Source of the DNA: Axinella damicornis
Lineage: Eukaryota > Porifera > Demospongiae > Axinellida > Axinellidae
DNA length: 64,000 nucleotides
Assembly: GCA_963931865.1 (NCBI GenBank)
Contig: OZ007505.1
Span: forward strand, 2,171,244 to 2,235,243
Direction of reading: 5' to 3'
How positions within the stretch are numbered: the stretch's first letter is position 1; each line of letters begins with the position of its first letter. Position numbers and translations under genes: made by a program. Positions 23,442-34,554 of the stretch are shown here, piece after piece. Below the pieces are notes generated by a model. That model was given only the letters and a program-made list of their open reading frames with translations. It searched no databases and was not told where the DNA came from.

Positions 23442-25806
23442 ACTGCATGAACCAGTGAACTACATGAACCAGTGAACCTCACGAACCAGTGAACTTCCAT
23501 GAACCAGTGAATCGCATGAAACTGTGAACCTCACGAAACAGTGAACCTCACGAACCAGTGAACCGCACGAACCAGTGAACCTCACGAACCAGTGAACCTG
23601 TGAACCGCACGAACCAGTGAACCGCACGAACCGTTAACCTCACGAACCAGTGAACCGCACGAACCAGCGAACCGCACGAACCAGTGAACCGCACGAACCA
23701 ATGAACCAGTGAGCCGCATGAACCATTGAACCTCACGAACCAGTGAACCAGTGAACCGCATGAACCAGTGAACCAGTGAACCTCACGAACCAGTGAACCA
23801 GTGAACCAGTGAACCGCACGAACCAGTGAACCGCACGAACCAGTGAACCAGACGAACCAGCGAACCGCACGAACCAGTGAACCTCACGAACCGCACGAAC
23901 CAGTGAACCGCACGAACCAGTGAACCGCACGAACCAGTGAACCGCACGAACCAGTGAACCGCACGAACCAGTGAACCGCACGAACCAGTGAACCTCACGA
24001 ACCAGTGAACCGCACGAACCAGTGAACCGCACGAACCAGTGAACCTCACGAACCAGTGAACCGCACGAACCAGTGAACCGCACGAACCAGTGAACCGCAC
24101 GAACCAGTGAACCGCACGAACCAGTGAACCGCACGAACCAGTGAACCGCACGAACCAGTGAACCTCACGAACCAGTGAACCTGTGAACCGCACGAACCAG
24201 TGAACCGCACGAACCAGTGAACCAGTGAACCGCACGAACCAGTGAACCAGTGAACCTCACGAACCAGTGAACCAGTGAACCGCACGAACCAGTGAACCGC
24301 ACGAACCAGCGAACCGCACGAACCGTGTACAAGTGAACCTCACGAACCGCACGAACCAGTGAACCGCACGAACCAGTGAATCGCACGAACCAGTGAACCG
24401 CACGAACCAGTGAACCGCACGAACCAGTGAACCTCACGAACCAGTGAACCAGTGAACCAGTGAACCGCACGAACCAGTGAACCTCACGAACCAGTGAACC
24501 GCACGAACCAGTGAACCGTACGAACCAGTGAACAGCACGAACCAGTGAACCGCACGAACCAATGAACCAGTGAACCGCACGAACCATTGAACCTCACGAA
24601 CCAGTGAACCAGTGAACCGCATGAACCAGTGAACCAGTGAACCTCACGAACCAGTGAACCAGTGAACCGCACGAACCAGTGAACCGCACGAACCAGTGAA
24701 CCAGTGAACCGCACGAACCAGTGAACCGCACGAACCAGTGAACAAGACGAACCAGCGAACCGCACGAACCAGTGAACCTCACGAACCGCACGAACCAATG
24801 AACCGCACGAACCAGTGAACCGCACGAACCAGTGAACCGCACGAACCAGTGTACCGCACGAACCAGTGAACCGCACGAACCAGTGAACCGCACGAACCAG
24901 TGAACCTCACGAACCAGTGAACCAGTGAACAAGTGAACCGCACGAACCAGTGAACCTCACGAACCAGTGAACCGCACGAACCAGTGAACCGCACGAACCA
25001 GTGAACCGCACGAACCAGTGAACCGCACGAACCAATGAACCAGTGAACCGCACGAACCATTGAACCTCACGAACCAGTGAACCAGTGAACCGCATGAACC
25101 AGTGAACCAGTGAACCTCACGAACCAGTGAACCAGTGAACCGCACGAACCAGTGAACCGCACGAACCAGTGAACCAGTGAACCGCACGAACCAGTGAACC
25201 GAACGAACCAGTGAACCAGACGAACCAGCGAACCGCACGAACCAGTGAACCTCACGAACCGCACGAACCAGTGAACCGCACGAACCAGTGAACCAGTGAA
25301 CCACACGAACCAGTGAACCGCACGAACCAGTGAACCGCACGAACCAGTGAACCAGTGAACCTCACGAACCAGTGAACCAGTGAACCGCACGAACCAGTGA
25401 ACCTCACGAACCGCACGAACCAGTGAACCGCACGAACCAGTGAACCGCACGAACCAGTGAACCAGTGAACCGCACGAACCAGTGAACCGCACGAACCAGT
25501 GAACCGCACGAACCAGTGAACCAGTGAACCTCACGAACCAGTGAACCAGTGAACCGCACGAACCAGTGAACCGCACGAACCAGCGAACCGCGCGAACCAG
25601 TGAACCTCACGAACCGCACGAACCAGTGAACCGCACGAACCAGTGAACCGCACGAACCAGTGAACCGCACGAACCAGTGAACCGCACGAACCAGTGAACC
25701 GCACGAACCAGTGAACCGCACGAACCAGTGAACCGCACGAACCAGTGAACCTCACGAACCAGTGAACCAGTGAACCGCACGAACCAGTGACCCGCACGAA
25801 CCAGTG
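23442..25806 (-). repeat. Right-arm 17-bp tandem array (GCACGAACCAGTGAACC)
   Basis: About 139 units, the reverse complement of the left array, with the same variants (CCTCACGAACC, CCAGTGAACCAGTGAACC). Blocks around 24,160-24,600 and 24,590-25,070 look like recent multi-unit duplications. Open frames across it on minus are artefacts. Confidence 0.97.
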
Positions 25807-25911
25807 ACGCACACGAATAACGTACGTACCAGGTGTACTGTGTATAGTAATGAACAGCACGTGAGTGACGCAGTCATGGGACAAGTTATATGGAGACAGC
25901 TCCCTAGATAC

Positions 25912-26506
25912 AACCCCTCAAACCAATTTACATACAGGACAACACCGCTATCGCCGTAGTACTCGCCATGACCACTTTTGTCTGCAAACTGGCAAGACCA
26001 GCAGTAATAGCTAGCTACGATCCGATGGCATTCATGGCATTCTAGCACGACGCCATTTTGAGGCAATGAGGTCACGCGTTCGCCAATTGCGCATGCGCAA
26101 TCCAAATGCAAGCGCATTTTGTGTTCTTTTTGCTTGTGATGGCTGCGTTTGGTAACAGAATCCTTGTGAATCCGTCGTCTGGTGCTTCCTACCGCTATGA
26201 GGAATTTCTACCAACATGTTCTTGTCAAGATCTATCGTGACTCTGCCATCATGGAGGCGTGGCTTTCTTTTCATGACGTACAGTGCAGAACGTCTGACCA
26301 GAACTGTGAGGCTAGAGTTTTGAATGTACTTGGAGCCATTGCAAGCACATGACCTACATGACTGCCATCAAGCTCTCTGATCTGATGAAGGGTGAGCCCC
26401 ACCCCCATGTCCACCCCGCAAAGACAACACTAAACATTCATCACAACATTACACTCCTGGTATAGAGAAAATTGTGCCGCGTAATGTAATGTATTCTAAA
26501 TAATTA
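25912..26506. other. Between foldback element and promoter-like array
   Basis: Contains a CpG-rich stretch around 26,050-26,110 with a perfect NRF1-type palindrome TTGCGCATGCGCAA (26,087-26,100) and a TGACGTAC near 26,274. A short frame at about 26,351-26,391 (MTYMTAIKLSDLMK) ends at GGTGAG and could be a first exon, but no downstream exon was found. A CACTCCTGGTA end-like sequence with GTGCCGCGTAA lies at 26,450-26,500. Confidence 0.4.
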
Positions 26507-29500
26507 ACGAGGGGCAACCGCACTCCTGGTAGCCGCGTTACATCCCCGGTTGCGACTCGCCGTAGCGAATCTAAATATTGCAATTCGTTCCAATTAACGC
26601 ACAGGCCACGTGGCAACCACGCTCAGTCGATCGCGAGCAATGGCGACCAAACGGACGACAAGACATTATTACAGCACTCACAACTTAGCCAGCACGGTGA
26701 GTTTTGGCATGTAAGCGTCAGTGAACGACAGCGATCACGGCCGTGTGGTCAGAATCTTCGTGTGCCTTTCCAAAGAACGGTACTGCCACCGGAAGTCGAA
26801 GAGAGCGCTCGAGCAATGGCGGCCAACGGCGAGACAAAAGCGTTCATATCTCCACCACCAAGGTGAGTTTCAGCACAATTATTTTGATTTTGTGTCACTG
26901 CATCATAGCGATCACGACGGTGTAGTCAGAATCTTTGTAGGCCATTCGGAAATTGTCAAACGTTATTTACATTAATTAATTAATTATTTACGAGGGGCAA
27001 CCGCACTCCTGGTAGCCGTTGCAACGCCGCGGTTGCCTCGCCGTAGCGAAGCTCAATTCGTTCCAAATAACGCACATGCCACGTGGCTCAGTCGATCGCG
27101 ACCAATGGCGACCAAAAGGAAGACAAGACAGCACTCACAACTTAGCCAGCACGGTGAGTTTTGGCATGTAAGCGTCAGTTAACGACAGCGATCACGGCTG
27201 CGTGGCCAGAATCTTCGTGTGTCTTTCCTAAGAACGGTACTGCTACCGGAAGTCGGAGAGAGCGCTCGAGCAATGGCGGCCACGGCGAGACAAAAGCGCT
27301 TGTATCTCCACCACCAAGGTGAGTTTCAGCACAAAAATTGTACGCTTGGGTTACTGAACGATAGCGATCACGATGGTGTAGGCAGATTCTTTGTAGACCA
27401 TTCGCAAGGTAGTGTAAGGTTAATTATTTACATTATTTACGAGGGGCAACCGCACTCCTGGTAGCCGTTGCAACGCCGGCTGCGACTCGCAGTTATTTCC
27501 AATTAACGCACATGACACGTGGCAACCACGCTCAGTCAATCGCTAGCATGGGGCAATGTCGACCTAACGGAAGACACGAAATTATAACAGCACTTACAAC
27601 TTTGCCAGCACGGTGAATTTTGGCATGTAAGCGTCAGTGAACAACAGCGATTACGGCTGTGTGGTCAGAATCTTTGTGGGCCCTTCGTATGACTGTACTG
27701 TAACCAACGACGAAGAGAGCGATCGAGCAATGGCGGCCGATGGTACGACAAAAGCGCCTGTATCTCCACCACCAAGGTGAGTTTCAGCACAATTATTATA
27801 TGATTGTGTCACTGCATCATGGCGATCACGACGGTGTAGTCAGAATCTCTGTAGACCTTTCCTGCGAGCTGTGAGGTTTGATTATTTAGTTTAGATTAGA
27901 TTACGCGGCACAATTTTTCCCCTACCAGGAGTGTAACGAGGGGCAACCGCACTCCTGGTAGCCGCGTTGCAACTGGTTGCAGCTCGGCGATAGCGCAAGC
28001 TAGGTATTGCAACACATTCCAATTAACGCACATACCACGTGAGGACCATGAGCGCTCGCGTCGATCGATTGAGCTGAGTCAGCAATGGCGGCCCAAGGAG
28101 GTCGAGAAGACACGAAACTTGTTGTACAGCGCTCACAACTTCGCCAGCCCGGTGAGTTTTGGCATGTAAGCGTCAGTGAACGGCAGAAACTTCGCGTGCC
28201 TTTGCTAAGAACGGTACTGCCACCGGAAGTCGGAGAGAGCGCTCGAGCAATGGCGTCCACGGCGAGACAAAAGCGCTCATATCTCCACCACCAAGGTGAG
28301 TTTCAGCACCAAAATTGTACGGTTGGGACAGTGCATGATAGCGATCATGAAGGTGTAGTCAGAATCTTCGTAGGCCATTCCTATCACTCGAACGAGTTAT
28401 TTATATTATATTATATTATATTACGAGGGGCAACCGCACTCCTGGTAGCAGCCGCTGCAACCGGTTGCAGCTCGCTGGTAGCGCAAGCTAGGTATTGCAA
28501 CTCACAAGTGCCAGCACGGTGAGTAATGGCATGCAAGCGTCAGTGAACGACAGCAGTCACGGCCTTGTGTTCTGTGTGCATTTCCGGTACTGCCACCGTG
28601 GCCACGGCGAGACAAAAGCGCTCATATCTCCACCACCAAGGTGAGTTTCCAGGGGCGGATACAGGATTTATGAAAGGGGGGGGCACTATATTAAACGCTG
28701 CCGGAGGCAGTGCATAGAGGCGCGTAGCGCCGATCAGGGAAAAATTTTTTCGCCTTCATTTTTCACTTCTCAGGATGGGCTCTCGTGGCACCTTCGCGCT
28801 TTGCACTGCAAGTTCCAGATGTACGAGGATTGCAGGTCCCAGGGCCGCCATGAGCTTCTTCCTTGCTCAAATTTCGCTCACGAACGTAATACGTACGTAC
28901 ACGGAGGGGTATACTAGATCGTGGTCTCGTTCCCAAGCCGTTCGGTTTCAGGCAACGGCCGCAACGCACGGTATTGCGAGCTGAGGAGGCCAGGTCAGGA
29001 GTTGCAATGTAGCGGCAGCAAGTTAGTAAGGAGGAAAATAAAGCGGTGAAGAAGCAAAAGGGGGGGGCACCGGCCCCCGATGCCCCCCCCCTAGATCCGC
29101 CCCTGGTTTCAACACAAACTTTTTACATTCAGGTCAGTGCATGATAGTGATCACGGCGGTGTAGTCAGAATTTCTGTAGGCCAAGCCTAAGTACTCAAAC
29201 ATTATTTAATATGTTTATTTCTGCTTTGTTGACGAGGGGCAACCGCACTCCTGGTAGCCGCGATGCAACCGGTTGCAACTCGCTGGGTGGTCATATAGTC
29301 TTTGTGGCAATGAAACTTTGAAAGTTGAAGAGAGCGCTCGAGCAATGGCGGCTGAAGGGAAGACAAAAGCACTCACAACTCCACTACCAAGATGAATTTC
29401 AGCAACAAATTGTACGGTTGGGTCACTGCACGATAGTGATCATGAAGATTTAGTCAGAACCTTTGTAGGTCCTTCCTGCGGGCTGGGAGGTTTTTTATTT

Positions 29501-31760
29501 GTTTATATTTGCTTTATTAGCGAGAGGCAACCGCACTCCTGGTAGCCGTTGCAACCCCGGTTGCGACTCGCCGTAGCGCAAGTGTCAACGTGAGTTCCAA
29601 TTAACGCACATGCCACGTGGCAACCACGCTCTGTCGATCGCTAGCAAAGGGAAGACACGGCGTTATTACAGCACTTACAACTTTGCCAGGACGGTGAGTT
29701 TTGGCATGTAAGCGTCAATGAACGACAGCGATTACAGCTGTGTGGTCAGATTCTTTGTGGGGCCTTCGTAAGACTGTACTAGCAACCAACGTTGAAGAGA
29801 GCGATCGAGCAATGGCGGCCGACGGCACAACAAATGCGCTTGTATCTCCACCACCAAGGTGAGTTTCAGCACAATTATTATACGTTTGTCTAACTGCATG
29901 ATAGCCATCACGACGGTGTAGTCAGAATCTCTGTAGACCTTTCCTGCGAGCTATGAGGTTTGATTATTTACATTAATTAGATTAATTATTTACGCGGCAC
30001 AATTTTTCCCCTACCAGGAGTGTAACGAGGGGCAACCGCACTCCTGGTAGCCGTTGCAACTCCGCGGTTGCCTCGCAGTAGCGCAAGCTAATTATTGCAA
30101 TTCGTTCCAATTAACGCACATGCCACGTGGCAACCACGCTCAGTCGAAAGCAAGCAATGGCGACCAAAGGGAAGACACGAAATTATAACAGCACTTACAA
30201 CCTTGCCAGCACGGTGAGTTTCGGTATGTAACCGTCAGTGAACAACAGCGATTACGGCTGTGTGGTCAAAATCTTTGTGGGCCCTTCGTATGACTGTACT
30301 GGCAACCAACGTCGAAGAGAACGATCGAGCAATGGCGGCCGACGGCACGACAAAAGCGATTGTATCTCCATCACCAAGGTGAGTTTCGCCACAATTATTG
30401 TGTGGTTGTGTCACTGCATGATAGCGATCACGATGGTGTAGTCAGAATCTCTTTAGACCTTTCCTGCGTGCTGTGAGGTTTGATTATTTAATTATTTAGA
30501 TTATTTAGATTATTTAGATTATTTATTTACGCGGCACAATTTTTCCTATACCAGGAGTGTAACGAGGGGCAACCGCACTCCTGGTAGCCGCGTTACATCC
30601 CGGGTTGCGACTCGCCGTAGCGAATCTAAATATTGCAATTCGTTCCAATTAACGCACAGGCCACGTGGCAACCACGCTCAGTCGATCGCGAGCAATGGCG
30701 ACCAAACGGACGACAAGACATTATTACAGCACTCACAACTTAGCCAGCACGGTGAGTTTTGGCATGTAAGCGTCAGTGAACGACAGCGATCACGGCCGTG
30801 TGGTCAGAATCTTCGTGTGCCTTTCCAAAGAACGGTACTGCCACCGGAAGTCGAAGAGAGCGCTCGAGCAATGGCGGCCAACGGCGAGACAAAAGCGTTC
30901 ATATCTCCACCACCAAGGTGAGTTTCAGCACAATTATTTTGATTTTGTGTCACTGCATCATAGCGATCACGACGGTGTAGTCAGAATCTTTGTAGGCCAT
31001 TCGGAAGTAGTCAAACGTTTATTATTTAGTTTAGATTACATTACATTACGCGGCACTTTATTTCCTATACCAGGAGTGTAACGAGGGGCGACCGCACTCC
31101 TGGTAGCCGCGGTTAAATGGTAGCACAAGCTAAGTGTGACAATTCGTTCCAATTATCACACACACGTGTGTACCATGATAGCTATATATAGGGACGATCA
31201 GAAATTATTTAGAGTGCTCTCAAGTAGCATTCATAGCCGCGTTGCAACCCGGTTGCGATTCGCCGTAGCGCAAGGTAAGTATTGCAATTCGTTCCAAATA
31301 ACGCACAAGCCACGTGGCAACTACGCTCAGTCGATCGCGAGCAATGGCGACCAAAAGGAAGACAAGAGCACTCACAACTTAGCCAGCACGGTGAGTTCCA
31401 GCATGTAAGCGTCAGTGAACGACAGCGATCACGGCCGTGTGGTCAGAATCTTTGTGGGGCCTTCGTAGACTGTACTGGCAACCAACGTCGAAGAGAGCGA
31501 TCGAGCAATGGCGGCCGACGGCACAACAAAAGCGCTTGTATCTCCACCACCAAGGTGAGTTTCAGCACCAAAATTGTACGGTTGGGACAGTGCATGATAG
31601 CGATCATGAAGGTGTAGTCAGAATCTTCGTACGCCATTCCTATCACTCGAATGAGTTATTTACATTAATTACGCGGCACAATTTTTCCTATACCAGGAGT
31701 GTAACATTACGCGGCACTTTATTTCCTATACCAGGAGTGTAACGAGGGGCAACCGCACTC
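26507..31760 (+). repeat. Tandem array of about 10 promoter-like 0.5-kb units
   Basis: Units start at GAGGGGCAACCGCACTCC: about 26,509, 26,993, 27,441, 27,937, 28,428, 29,232, 29,521, 30,027, 30,563 and 31,082. A typical unit contains, in order, an E-box palindrome TGCCACGTGGCA, a start-like GCAATGGCGACC followed about 50 bases on by GGTGAGT, an ETS-type CCGGAAG, a YY1-like GCAATGGCGGCC and a second splice-donor-like CAAGGTGAGTTTC. The two halves of each unit resemble each other downstream of GGTGAGT (GCGATCACGG, then GTCAGAATCT), so the unit is itself an old dimer. Stretches 26,507-26,950 and 30,563-31,005 are nearly identical. Unit junctions carry CACTCCTGGTA in inverted orientation, like transposon ends. 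No long protein is encoded. Confidence 0.85.
28649..29106. mobile_element. 458-bp MITE with CCAGGGGCGGAT ends inside the array
   Basis: Inverted termini CCAGGGGCGGATAC and ATCCGCCCCTGG. It is inserted after GGTGAGTTT of one array unit and followed by TTTCAACAC, so the target duplication is TTT. Both ends carry poly-G/poly-C tracts next to the termini. No transposase. Superfamily not assigned. Confidence 0.88.
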
Positions 31761-31870
31761 CTGGTACTTTATTTCCTATACCAGGAGTGTAACATTACGC
31801 GGCACAATTTTCTCTATACCAGGAGTGTAACATTACGCGGCACTTTATTTCCTATACCAGGAGTGTAATA
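31675..31870. repeat. Tandem unit-junction fragments (ATTACGCGGCAC ... CCAGGAGTGTAAC)
   Basis: Four to five head-to-tail copies of a roughly 38-bp piece made of ATTACGCGGCAC, an A/T-rich spacer and TATACCAGGAGTGTAAC, with one GAGGGGCAACCGCACTCCTGG in the middle. This is the end of the array unit multiplied on its own, and it separates the direct array from the inverted unit. Confidence 0.88.
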
Positions 31871-32428
31871 AACGTTTGACTATTTCCGAATGGCCTACAA
31901 AGATTCTGACTACAGCGTCGTGATCGCTATGATGCAATGACGCAAAATCAAAATAATTGTGCTGAAACTCACTTTGGTGGTAGAGATATGAACGCTTTTG
32001 TCTCGCCGTTGGCCGCCATTGCTCGAGCGCTCTCTTCGACTTCCGGTGGCAGTACCGTTCTTAGGAAAGGCATACGAAGATTCTGACCACACGGCCGTGA
32101 TCGCTGTCGTTCACTGACGCTTACATGCCGAAACTCACCGTGCTGGCTAAGTTGTGAGTGCTGTAATAACTTCTTGTCTTCCCTTTGGTCGCCATTGCTC
32201 GCGATCGACTGAGCGAGGTTGCCGCGTGGCATGTGCGTTAATTGGAACGAATTGCAATACTTAGCTTGCGCTACTTTATGAATGGTACTTCAGAGCACTC
32301 TGATGTGTACTTGAGAGATCTTACCTATATATAGCTATCTTGGTACTCACCTGATAATTGTAACGAACTGTCACAGTTAGCTTGTGCTACCGTTTAACTG
32401 CGGCTACCAGGAGTGCGGTTGCCCCTCG
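31871..32428 (-). repeat. Inverted terminal unit of the promoter-like array
   Basis: A full unit in reverse orientation: CTTCCGGTGG (ETS-type), GGCCGCCATTGC, CGCCATTGCTCGCG and finally CTACCAGGAGTGCGGTTGCCCC at 32,403-32,424. It is closest to the unit at 30,563-31,010. The array therefore ends in head-to-head orientation. Confidence 0.85.
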
Positions 32429-32711
32429 AAACACATGGAATAATATAAACAGAATGAAGGAATGAAGCATCAAAGCCTGCTCAGTACCCAGTGGAAGGTC
32501 CACGTCCATCAAGAGAGACTGTTGCAGCTTTGCTTTTTGACATGGCCCGTAGTCTCAGGCTCGAGCCGAGGAACGAGGCTAACATGGCAACACAACATCT
32601 TAAAATCTGACATCAGGGCATACATCCAGTACCCCGTACCCTTACAGTGGCATTGCACGTACCATGACTAAGAAGTTACGCATTTCATGCGCTCAATTGA
32701 AAAAGTGCACA

Positions 32712-32982
32712 AACTAGAGGCAAAAAATTTCTATGAAAAATTAAGGATTTAGTGATGGCCTGTCACATACGGAATTATTCCACCTCTCGAAAAAGCTAAG
32801 AAACAAGGAGAAATGCCATTAACCAGGCTCAGTCCCTAAATTCTACATTTTATAATGGGATGGGACTGAGCCTAGTTAATGGTTTGTTTCTTAGCTTTTT
32901 CGAGAGGTGGAATAATTCTGAATGTGACAGGCCATCACTAAATCCTTTTGAATTTTTCATAGAATATTTTTTGCCTCTAGTT
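32712..32982. mobile_element. 271-bp palindromic MITE
   Basis: Two arms of about 125 bases pair nearly perfectly (ends AACTAGAGGCAAAAAAT and ATTTTTTGCCTCTAGTT) around a short loop near 32,847. A few indels lie between arms. No clear target duplication and no coding capacity. The surrounding 32,430-33,220 otherwise shows nothing recognisable. Confidence 0.88.
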
Positions 32983-33222
32983 AGATAGGAAATCCTAGTA
33001 GGCCTGTTGAGATAACCGATATGTCAAGTTTCTTAGTTCCAGGTAACTTTAGGAATGCTATGTAGAAGTGCATGCAGCTGCACTCCTAGCAATTCTACTG
33101 ATGAACGGTTGCCATAGTTGCAGCTTCACAATGTGAACACTTATATATAATTATAGGTCCTCCAACAGACATACAGATGGGTAAACAATTAAATCACATA
33201 CCTATGATTAAGAACAACATTT

Positions 33223-33296
33223 GTGCATTCCATGATCACCACAGTGGAGGAGGCACTGAGATGCAACTATAGTAATCAGAGCCTGGTAAAACAACC
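33223..33296 (-). repeat. Inverted copy of the dispersed repeat at 14,305
   Basis: Reads GATCACCACAGTGGAGGAGG then CACTGAGATGCAAC, the complement of the copies at 14,305 and 36,385. Confidence 0.6.
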
Positions 33297-33526
33297 TTCT
33301 CTTTTTGCAGTGTAGCTATAGGGTCGTCATTTCTCTAAACTTGGGAGTTAAGATGTGAAACTTGATACAGGTATGGCAATCCAGATAGTCAATTCTTTGA
33401 GGATTTGCAGGATTATGATAATTATATAATTATGATAAGTTATATAAATCCCTTGGAGGCAATTGACGTAAATCTTTCCCTAGAGAAGGTTACACAGTGT
33501 ACCTACTTTGGGGCATTTTACGCTGA

Positions 33527-33652
33527 ACGTAAGCACGTAATTCTATCCCATGAGTAACCCAAGGTGTAAATGACGTAATTCTTTCCCATGAGTAACCCAT
33601 GGGAATGGTAACGTAATTCTTTCCCATGAGTGACCCATGGGAATTTAATTGA
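33527..33652. repeat. Three copies of a roughly 44-bp unit (GACGTAATTCTTTCCCATGAG)
   Basis: Each unit has GTAATTCTTTCCCATGAGT followed by ACCCATGGGAAT, so each can also fold locally. The first copy is the most diverged. Not coding. Confidence 0.85.
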
Positions 33653-33716
33653 CCCATCAGTGCAAAGCACGAAGGTACCACGAGGGCCCATCCTGACAAC
33701 TGAAGGCGAAAATGAT

Positions 33717-34257
33717 TACCGTAGATCGGGAAATTTTCATGTTAATTAATTAATCATGCGTAAATTTTTCGTGGCGTTAAACTAGTTTTCGTAGTATAGC
33801 TAGCTAGCTAGCTCATCAACGAAATTTTTTAATGATCAGTGTGCCATGAATGGAACGAGCTGCTGCTATGCCATGGTCACTGGCGTACCGACCGATTTCA
33901 AAGCGTTCTTCTGGGCTGTATCTCCTGTACGGCCCTAGCCTCGTTCCCAGGCCGTTTTGGGAGGGAGAAACGTTTCTCCCTCCCAAAAAGGCCTGGGAAC
34001 AAGGCTAGTACGGCCAGCGCTTCGCTTGTCGATTCGAGCACCTCCCGATTCGCTGAGGCAATACCTCGCGGAGGAACGGAGAACGACTGAGATCTTTTTG
34101 GATCGGGGAGTCCATCTGCAGGCTTGAAGAATCGCAGAGGGACCGTGAGCGCAGCACAGCTACAGACCAACTACACGTGGCTGACCGTTAATAGTTGAAA
34201 ATAAATTTCGTGAGTTAAATTTTCGTGGTTGAGGAAAATATTTCCCGATCTACGGTA
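33717..34257 (-). mobile_element. 541-bp element with TACCGTAGATCGGGAAA ends and a coding fragment
   Basis: Inverted termini TACCGTAGATCGGGAAA and TTTCCCGATCTACGGTA (17 bp perfect). The palindromic TAC/GTA borders would fit insertion at TA. On minus the interior has a start near 34,170 and a frame with RFFKPADGLPDPK, then, beyond a nested MITE and in another frame, RRYSPEERFEIGRYASDHG near 33,910-33,845. The second part looks like a helix-turn-helix start. From memory, both resemble a coding family repeated in sponge genomes. It is a broken, probably captured fragment, not a functional gene. Confidence 0.7.
33936..34007. mobile_element. TAGCCTCGTTCCCA-family MITE nested in the previous element
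   Basis: Near-perfect 72-bp palindrome, arms TAGCCTCGTTCCCAGGCC and GGCCTGGGAACAAGGCTA, with GGGAGGGAGAAAC pairing at the centre. Flanked by GTACGGCC at 33927-33934 and 34008-34015. It splits the coding fragment of the host element. Confidence 0.9.
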
Positions 34258-34554
34258 TTCATTCCGACACATGCAGTTAACGTTGCTGGTTCACAGCGGG
34301 TTTTGTTGTGCTCATCCAGGAGCGAAAGTTTTCCCAGTGACAAGCTTTTGGTAAGGAAATTATTGCCCTTTGTCTCTATATATAGCTAATATTGTATACG
34401 TTGCGCTGAACACGTCGACATGACCATTATTGCCAGTGTTTCTTACGTGTGCAAAGTTGAAGTGTTATCACCATGGAATATGTGAAGTCCTCACTGCAAA
34501 TGAGCTTTAAAACATATCTGTCAACTAAGTACTCTACTATGGCGTGCCGTTTGC

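Larger units (their letters stand above)
14484..25903. mobile_element. 11.4-kb foldback-type DNA element with 8-bp target duplication
   Basis: The two ends are exact inverted copies: 14,484 starts GGAGCTGTCTCCATATAACT and 25,903 ends with its reverse complement. The element is bracketed by a perfect 8-bp direct repeat CTAGATAC at 14476-14483 and 25904-25911. The arms pair for about 3.3 kb (14,484-17,795 with 22,204-25,903) and consist mostly of 17-bp tandem repeats. The middle 4.4 kb is unpaired. No transposase-like open frame was found, so it looks non-autonomous. Long inverted arms built from short tandem units are the hallmark of Foldback-type elements; the 8-bp duplication would also fit hAT- or MULE-type transposases. 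It landed in copy A downstream of the broken C7orf25 gene. Confidence 0.88.

Noticed and set aside
23442..25806. CRISPR-like regularly repeated array
   Set aside because: No spacers, degenerate 17-bp head-to-tail units, eukaryotic context; it is the arm of a foldback element.
23279..26117. Minus-strand open frames with the same repeat peptide
   Set aside because: Mirror image of the left array; same reason.
26032..26274. 80-codon minus-strand basic frame next to the NRF1-like palindrome
   Set aside because: No splice continuation, no recognisable domain; kept only as part of the intergenic note.
26721..31742. Open frames of 60-145 codons in the promoter-like array
   Set aside because: They run across splice-donor-like sites, change frame between units and differ by frameshifts, so they are not conserved proteins.
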